Shown: one piece after another, positions 58,373 to 64,000 of the stretch
How positions within the stretch are numbered: position 1 is the stretch's first letter
Layout of the letters: each line of letters begins with the position of its first letter
Source of the DNA: Hsuehochloa calcarea
Lineage: Eukaryota > Streptophyta > Magnoliopsida > Poales > Poaceae
Assembly: GCA_036346395.1 (NCBI GenBank)
Contig: CM070603.1
Span: 26,445,045 to 26,509,044, forward strand
Direction: 5' to 3'
Length of the DNA: 64,000 nucleotides
The notes under the pieces: generated by a model
Told to the model about the DNA's origin: nothing
Database searches by the model: none
What the model saw: the letters and a program-made list of their open reading frames with translations, nothing else
Program-made: the position numbers and the translations under genes

Positions 58373-58740
58373 TGGTATCAGAGCAGTGCTGCTTCTGAGC
58401 CACCGCCTCCACATCTTTCTCTGCGCCACCCTTGTGAGATGATCTCATCTCTATGATCTCTCCCGGAGGCTGCGCAACCCATGGTTTAAATCGTGTTACC
58501 GATCATCCGATCGCCTACCAATTAGAGATTCCCCCGGTCATCTTCAAATCGAGTTTTCTCTATTTTTTCCGATCATATATCGGTTTGCGTCGCCCTACCG
58601 ACCCGTCGACGTTTATTGGCTCCAGACTTCACCGTCTCGGCTTCGACCTCTCCGGCGCCTCCTCTCTTCCGATGACGTCGCGGCGTGACGCGGCGCACTT
58701 GTCGACACGGCCCTCCCTCCACGGCCTTCCGAACGCCCCA
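58373..58740 (+). pseudogene. Start of a truncated Copia interior
   Basis: The primer site is followed by 350 bp of leader and early gag-like sequence with a weak open frame at 58453-58806. It has no recognisable gag core. The sequence changes character at about 58745, where another repeat begins. Confidence 0.4.
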
Positions 58741-59735
58741 TTGCGCAGTAAAAATTCCAAAAATAGCCCCATAAATTTAAAAATTCCAAAAATGGCCTCC
58801 TCGTAATAGGGCAGCAACCAAGTTCTTTGCTGGCCCTCCCCAAGGGCAAGACCTTGGTGTCGCTCAGTGGGCCCGGCAGCACCTTGGTGGGGCCGGGAAG
58901 ACCTTTGGTCTTTGCCGGGCAGCACTAATCGCGACGAGGCGTCGTCTGATATTTTTATTTTTTTGAATTTTTTTTCCAAAAAAGTTATTAATAATATTTG
59001 TTGGAAGATTTTTAAAATATACAAAATGAGCTCAAACAATTATGAAATTTTTTGTGAAGCCTCCTGGCATAGTTTTTATGCTTGTGTAATTTTTTTGAAA
59101 TTTTATGTATTCTTTTTTTCTGCAAAATTCTTTAAAGTTTAATGTTTGTAGGAATTTTATAATATAGCAAATGAGGTCCAAACATTATGAATTTTTTTTC
59201 CATACTCCCTACACAGTGGACTTGATTGTGTAAATTTTACAAAATTTTATATGCTCTGAAATTGTCTCGACAAATTCAGGGTTTAGGTCTCAAAAATTAG
59301 GACGAGACGTTTCGGAAATTAGGGTTTCATGAATTCATGTGACTTGAAATGTGGGAAGTATGGTTCTCCATTACATTTCTTGTGTGAAAGTAGAGTACGG
59401 AAAAGCAGAGTACAAAAATTAATTTAACTGAAAGGGCTTAGAACGTTGCGATTACGGAGAAACCCTAAAACATAGCAGAATCGAGACCGATGTGAATGGC
59501 TATACTTTGATGGCCCAGCGGAGGCACAGCACCAGAACTACATTGCAGCCCCCGTGCGGACAGAAGCACGTTACATGTGGTCACATGGCATGATGGTTCG
59601 GCTAATTACTTTACCATGGACGCTACTACTACGGTAACTCGCGACACGAGCTTCCGGACCATGTAAGTACGCATGCCTTTAGGGGATAGTTAAAACATTG
59701 CGAATAGGAGGTGTAGTACTACGGACTAGTCCGAC
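58741..59735. other. Edge and non-coding part of the second PMD/GRF transposon region
   Basis: Two tandem units of AAAAATTCCAAAAAT(A/G)GCC lie at 58747-58800. The phrase CAAAAATGGCCTCCT also occurs in the inverted end of the transposon at 53.3 kb, which suggests a related terminus here. Next come repeats of ACCTTGGTG and CTTGGTGGGGCCGGG, then AT-rich sequence with a diverged duplication of a unit around CAAACATTATGAATTTTTT (about 59020 and 59160). No gene is visible. Confidence 0.4.
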
Positions 59736-60400
59736 CTACTGCGTGGACCGGGGCCATTTGCCCTTTCTTGCGAGCTCGGCATTGTAGTCCTCGCCTGCCG
59801 CTCTGGCCTCGGCCGCCATTTCCCGCTTTTTCTCGCGCTCCCTCTCGCGTGCCTCGCGCTCCCTGCGCCTGCACGCCTCGAGATGGGCCCGAGTCTCCCG
59901 GCGGATACGCTTGTTGTGCTCTTTAGTCCGACGATCCTCCTCCCGGATCTCGCGTCCCCTTTCTGCATTCCACTCCTCGAAGTCGAGCTGCCACTGGTCG
60001 TGTGGGTGGATCTCTAGGTCGATCCACTTGCGGAAGCCACATAGCGGCTCGGACCGCGCGGGTAGACGGAGAGATTGTTAGTGCATACTCAAAAGAGAAT
60101 TGGTACGATATATTCTCGTTAGTACTCCTTACCGGTTCCGATAGCCGCCGTATCCCAACGGCGGTCGGGATAGTCGAGGAGTAGTTAGGACATCCCAGAA
60201 CGCATGCCAAGGCCGAGTGGTGCTTGATTTGAAGAACTTGCATGTGTCCTCGCACCAACGGATGGGCGGCGTCTCCCCTCGGCGGGTGTTGCGGTGAAGG
60301 CTCGTTTGGAACGTTCGACATGGGTTCTTTGGTACGCGGGGTTTCATTGCGAGAGTCGCCATCCCGCAAGTCGCTCTTCTTGGGACCCGCCTCAGCACCC
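59736..60400 (-). pseudogene. GRF zinc-finger protein gene of transposon type
   Basis: Two exons on the minus strand. The 3' exon (59736 to about 60060) is open and encodes LCGFRKWIDLEIHP, a highly charged helix rich in Arg/Glu (REREAREREREKKREM) and the ending KGKWPRSTQ; these are typical of GRF zinc-finger proteins carried by grass transposons. The upstream part (60130-60395) holds the other half of the finger: IRWCEDTCKFFKSSTT, then in a shifted frame GCPNYSSTIP. The frameshift within the finger and a doubtful splice make the gene probably non-functional. Its role in the element is unknown. Confidence 0.65.
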
Positions 60401-60686
60401 TAGCTTGTTCGGCCCGTGCGTTGAAGCCCTTGCTAGATCACGGATCTCGCCCCATTGCTTCTGAGGTTGTCCATCCCGCGTGGTGAAGCAAGCTCGTGTA
60501 GTGTTTGGTTTGGTTGTGTGGTTTTCTCGTAGATGACTTGCACCTCCTTTTATAAGCGGAGGGTTGGCATGGCGTGGTTGGCGAGTGTTGTCTAATCTTT
60601 CTCGCAGAGTAGTCATGGCCCCTTTTTAAGTCTTGTATTTTTGTAGCAAAAGCTACGGAGGCGAGTGTTGTCCCGGTTGTTGCAAT
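60401..60686. other. Upstream region of the GRF gene
   Basis: The minus strand has a short serine/arginine-rich open frame (to 60616) that may be leader or a first exon. No domain is recognised. Confidence 0.3.
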
Positions 60687-61110
60687 GAGTTGTCACGCCT
60701 TGCTCTGCAGAGGCTTTGTCATTTCGATCAAAAGTCGGCGAGGCGGTGAGTTGTCACGCCTTGCTCTGCAGAGCTTTGTCATTTGATCCGAAAGTCGGCG
60801 AGGCAGTGAGTTGTCACGTCTTGCTCTGCAGAGTGCTGTCATTTCGGTCTGAAAAGCTGGCGAGGCGTTGAGTTGTCACGTCTTGCTCGCAGCAGTCTTT
60901 ATCATTCGATCGAAAAATTTCGGCGAGGCAGTGAGTTGTCACGTCTTACTCTGTAGAGTGCTGTCATTTCAGTCTGAAAAGCTGGCGAGGCATTGAGTTG
61001 TCACGTCTTACTCTGCAGAGTGCTGTCATTTCGGTCTGAAAAGCTGGCGAGGCAGTGAGTTGTCACGTCTTGCTCTGCAGAGTGCTGTCATTTCGGTCCG
61101 AAAAGCTGGT
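60687..61110. repeat. Tandem repeat, seven units of about 61 bp
   Basis: Unit starts at 60687, 60748, 60808, 60870, 60933, 60995 and 61057; lengths 60-63 bp, the last unit 54 bp. Each begins GAGTTGTCACG, contains the palindrome CTCTGCAGAG (altered in units 4 and 5), then CATTTCGGTCTGAAAAG and GGCGAGGC. Units 5-7 are most alike; unit 4 is the most diverged. Confidence 0.93.
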
Positions 61111-62539
61111 AAATTTGTTTTGCAATTGAAGTTGTTTTGAAAGCCATCTGCTTCTTTGTTAGGATGATCGGTAGTTCCGACGATATAAGTGCGGAAGTAC
61201 CTCTCGGCAGAACTTCCGAAAATCCCGCGGAATATTTTTTTTTACAAAGAGCACTCTTTTGGGACTTAGCTGATTTTCTACAAGCGTGGTTCTTACCGCC
61301 ATGTTTGGAGCGGTACTCCTGCACCGCGGAAGTTCAGATTTTCGCGCGGAACGATAATTGCAAGTACCGCAAATTAGATAGCCGTAGTTCCGCACTGATT
61401 TAGAAATTACTGTTTGATTAATTCACACGCAGTGTCCACAACGGAATTAGATAGATGCATACTTGATACAAACTAGTACCACAACGCCGCAAAGGCATAC
61501 ATCACGTAGTGCGGGATGCATAGATAAAGAGTGGATATTACAATCTTATTAAAATCGAACTTCTACTTAGCAAGAACAAGAAATAATAGAAGAAAAATTA
61601 CCAACCGCCATGTTAACTAATTTACGTAGCGATTTCTCAACCCTTCCCATCCTTTCATCCAAATCCTTTAAGAACATTATCTTTATTTTCCATCGGTTCA
61701 TCCGATGGTCGAGGCACTTGATTTAAATGCACCACACGATGTGTGTCCTCTTGCAAGGTCGCAATTTGCATTGCAATGCCTCGAGCGTCCTGCATCGCTT
61801 CATCACCCACAGCCAGAACCGACATGTTGTGTTCTATAAAAATAATTGGGAATACAAGTGAAAAATATGATATTTGGAAAGAAGTTCAATGGGGATGATC
61901 AGACATAAGTTACCGTAAGATTCGAACACTTCATGAACACTCGGGATGGATTCGTTGGCGTATGGGAGGTGAACACATTCACCGATCCACCAACGAGGGC
62001 AATCCAAGTCTTTGTCTTAGTGCTTCTAATTGCCTGTTCACTCGAAAGTTTGATGAAGCCGTAGACATCCCGTTTAAGACTGGAAGGAAGGAGAAGAGGA
62101 ACTGAAGAGTGAGTGGAATGGAAGCCAAATCATACATATATATAGCCTGTTGGTAAATTGTAATTTGGTTGAAGAAAATTCGCGTCCGCGAGGTAGCAGG
62201 GCCGAGGAGGTATCGTGGGGCAGCATTGCATTATGTCTTTAAGGTTTAGTAAGTTTAAATCGGAGTTACAGATTGTTGTTAGTACTAAATATTTGGATAA
62301 CATGTTGTGTACATAAATCTAACAGTCGTAACGCACATGGACATTACATAAATCAGAAAGGCGAGATGCATGATGGCATTATGTAACAAGTTTTACACGT
62401 CCATGAAATTAGTTAGGGCGCATGGTCGTGTCGCTTGCCGGGACGACGTAGATGATCCTCAGGGAATGTGAACTGTCAGGGAGTGGCGACGCCTCAAGGC
62501 CGTGAGTACGGCCCCGTCTCGAGGGGAATCGGGGTGATC
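61111..62539 (-). other. Transposon interior with a possible second small coding relic
   Basis: On the minus strand, about 62075-61850 reads MSTASSNFRVNRQ in one frame and DLDCPRWWIGECVHLP in another, and 61830-61640 reads GDEAMQDARGIAMQIATLQ and VVHLNQVPRPSDEP. This looks like a decayed two-exon gene, perhaps another accessory gene of the element. A possible leader (TATATATATAG at about 62135-62145) lies upstream. Nothing is recognised in 61111-61600. Confidence 0.35.
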
Positions 62540-64000
62540 TCATCGTGGCGGTCCTACCGAGGCCCGAGCATGTCGCCCACCCATCGGTGCTCTTCTGCGG
62601 GAAGCGACAGGTGAGTTAGTCATTGCTTTTGTACGACGGAAAATTGGTGTTAGTATGCGTTCACGTGTACCGAGTACTGCCGTTGTGTTGACGAGGACCC
62701 TCTGGCCGCCCGAGCCGTAGTGCTGCACGGTACCCTCCGTGCGTGTCGCCAACCACCGGTCGCGCTCCGGAGGTGTGATTGAACGCCGTGCGAAGAAGTC
62801 CAGTCCTGCGCCTCCCTCCGTGATGACGATGGTTGCAGCAGAGTGCTGTCCCCTCGCAACTGCTGCAAGAACAAAGGGTAATGTCAGATACGTCCGAAAT
62901 GAGTGTATGGAAAGGTACTCACGACAAGAACCGGTTGATGATGACATACCGCGTGGCTCGAGGCGGTCGGGGCGAAGCGATCGTAGCTCAAGCGACTCCG
63001 GTCACGACGGGCGTATGCGGGCGCGGTCCGACGAGGTGCGAGGGCGGAGGTGGTGGAAGGTACCCACCACGTCTGCGATGATGTACGTGAACGTCGCTGT
63101 GGCGACCACAAGTTATGGATCTAATCGCAGAAATTACATCCTCGCGCATCGTGCGCATCGCGCCTATGATACGATCCATTGTGTTGTTGTTTCCACGGTC
63201 TATAGCTTCAGTGAGCTGGTTGCGGACACGCTCCAAGCGGTAGTGCTGCACGAAAACCGATAGTAAGTGCGAAAAGTATTGTTGAACGAGAATTATGCGA
63301 AGAATGTTTTACCGTCTCGTCGAGGCGGGCCGCCCGGTGACGGTCCGGACCAGCTAGTACGACGTCGTCCTGCATGGCGTCCACTGGACGCTGCGGTGCT
63401 GGCCCAGTAAGCCTGCACCTAGTGCGCGGAATGTACCACCGCAAGTACGCCACGTACGTGTGGATGGCGTAGCCGCGAAACTCCAGCACCACGTCCGTCG
63501 TAACCCTGTCAATCAACAGCGTCGTCCAGGGCAGCTGTACCTGCCTCTAGTCGTCGCTCCTCCGCCCTCTCCTCGTCTGCCTGCAATTGAATTTACATGT
63601 CAGAAAATCTTACTAAAAATGCCCTCAAAATAACACCAAATAATGACATACCGGTGAGCCTTTGCTGTGAGAGGTCGTCCCGCGGGCGGTGGAACCTCCT
63701 GGTAAAGGCCAAATTGCCTCATGACCGGCGCGGGTTACCTTTGCTTTCGACCATGTGCGAGAGACCAAGTGGCGTGTCGTCATCCAGAGTGCCTCGTCCA
63801 GTTGCACTGGGACGATAATCCGAAGGGGCCGTGTCGTGAAGGAACGGTCTTTGCCCATGGCCACCGGATGACCTCGTCCTCGTGGAGAGTCTCGAAAGGT
63901 TATGGAACTCGGGTATCGCGCCTCGGTCTCTCCTAGCCCACCCTAGGGTAGCACGTGTCCAACGTGTTCCCATCAGAGGCCCGTCCGACGGGTCGTCCCT
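62540..64000 (-). pseudogene. Second PMD-like gene, runs off the window
   Basis: Reading from the window end on the minus strand: a segment with PVMRQFGLYQEVPPPAGRP (about 63750-63660), then after an intron VTTDVVLEFRGY, YVAYLRWYIPRTRCRLTGPAP and RAARLDET (63510-63315, GTAAAA donor). Next come a hydrophilic exon (ERVRNQLTEAIDRGNNN, 63235-63010) and a tail (VARGQHSAATIVI, 62860-62640). The RQFGLYQEVPPP and YLRWY-PRTR signatures match the C-terminal half of PMD proteins. Frames shift between pieces and the N-terminal half lies outside the window, so decay is likely but not proven. Confidence 0.5.

Noticed and set aside
60687..61110. Regular repeats at first sight like a CRISPR array
   Set aside because: The units are contiguous 61-bp tandem copies without unique spacers, in a plant nuclear region full of transposons.
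1..64000. A novel defence-type or biosynthetic gene cluster
   Set aside because: Apart from RMD5 and ABCA, the window holds transposons, gene fragments and repeats; no co-directional set of intact genes suggests a shared pathway.

Overview
The window is repeat-rich plant nuclear DNA, almost certainly from a grass (Poaceae). The signs are intron-containing eukaryotic genes with GC-rich first exons, LTR retrotransposons primed by initiator-Met tRNA (TGGTATCAGAGC), small hAT-type MITEs, plant mobile domain (PMD) genes, a GRF zinc-finger gene of the kind carried by grass transposons, and an LRR-XII receptor-kinase relic. The species cannot be fixed from sequence alone.

Layout. 1-5.1 kb: non-coding, LTR-like sequence split by a small non-autonomous LTR element (2724-4945) with a perfect target duplication. 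5.1-7.0 kb: dead LRR receptor-kinase gene. 7.0-9.9 kb: intergenic DNA with exon-like relics and a hAT MITE. 10.1-12.9 kb, minus strand: an intact RMD5/RMND5 gene (E3 subunit of the CTLH/GID ubiquitin ligase) whose coding region is one exon behind a 5'-UTR intron. 14.3-19.05 kb: a Copia element, frameshifted but with both LTRs. 19.25-26.37 kb, minus strand: an 18-exon ABCA-subfamily transporter gene, about 956 residues, complete except for a one-base insertion in exon 3; a second copy of the MITE family lies in one intron.

26.6-53.3 kb is a nest of transposons. A perfect 25-bp inverted repeat (26627-26651 and 53306-53330) frames a decayed PMD gene. Into that gene went a solo LTR (29479-31351) and a SIRE/Maximus-like Copia element (31700-52085, duplication CCACC). 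The latter's 3' LTR is broken by a minus-strand, coding-poor Gypsy-type array arranged LTR-internal-LTR-truncated internal (38825-51211). Without the LTR insertions the outer element would be about 4.4 kb.

53.4-56.8 kb looks like a Helitron: its 3' end has a hairpin plus CTAG followed by T, and it carries two exons captured from an aminopeptidase M1 gene. 58.2 kb onward: a short Copia LTR with primer site, then a second PMD-type transposon region on the minus strand with a GRF zinc-finger gene, a seven-unit 61-bp tandem repeat and a PMD-like gene running off the window. Only RMD5 and ABCA look like ordinary host genes; nearly everything else is mobile DNA or its debris.
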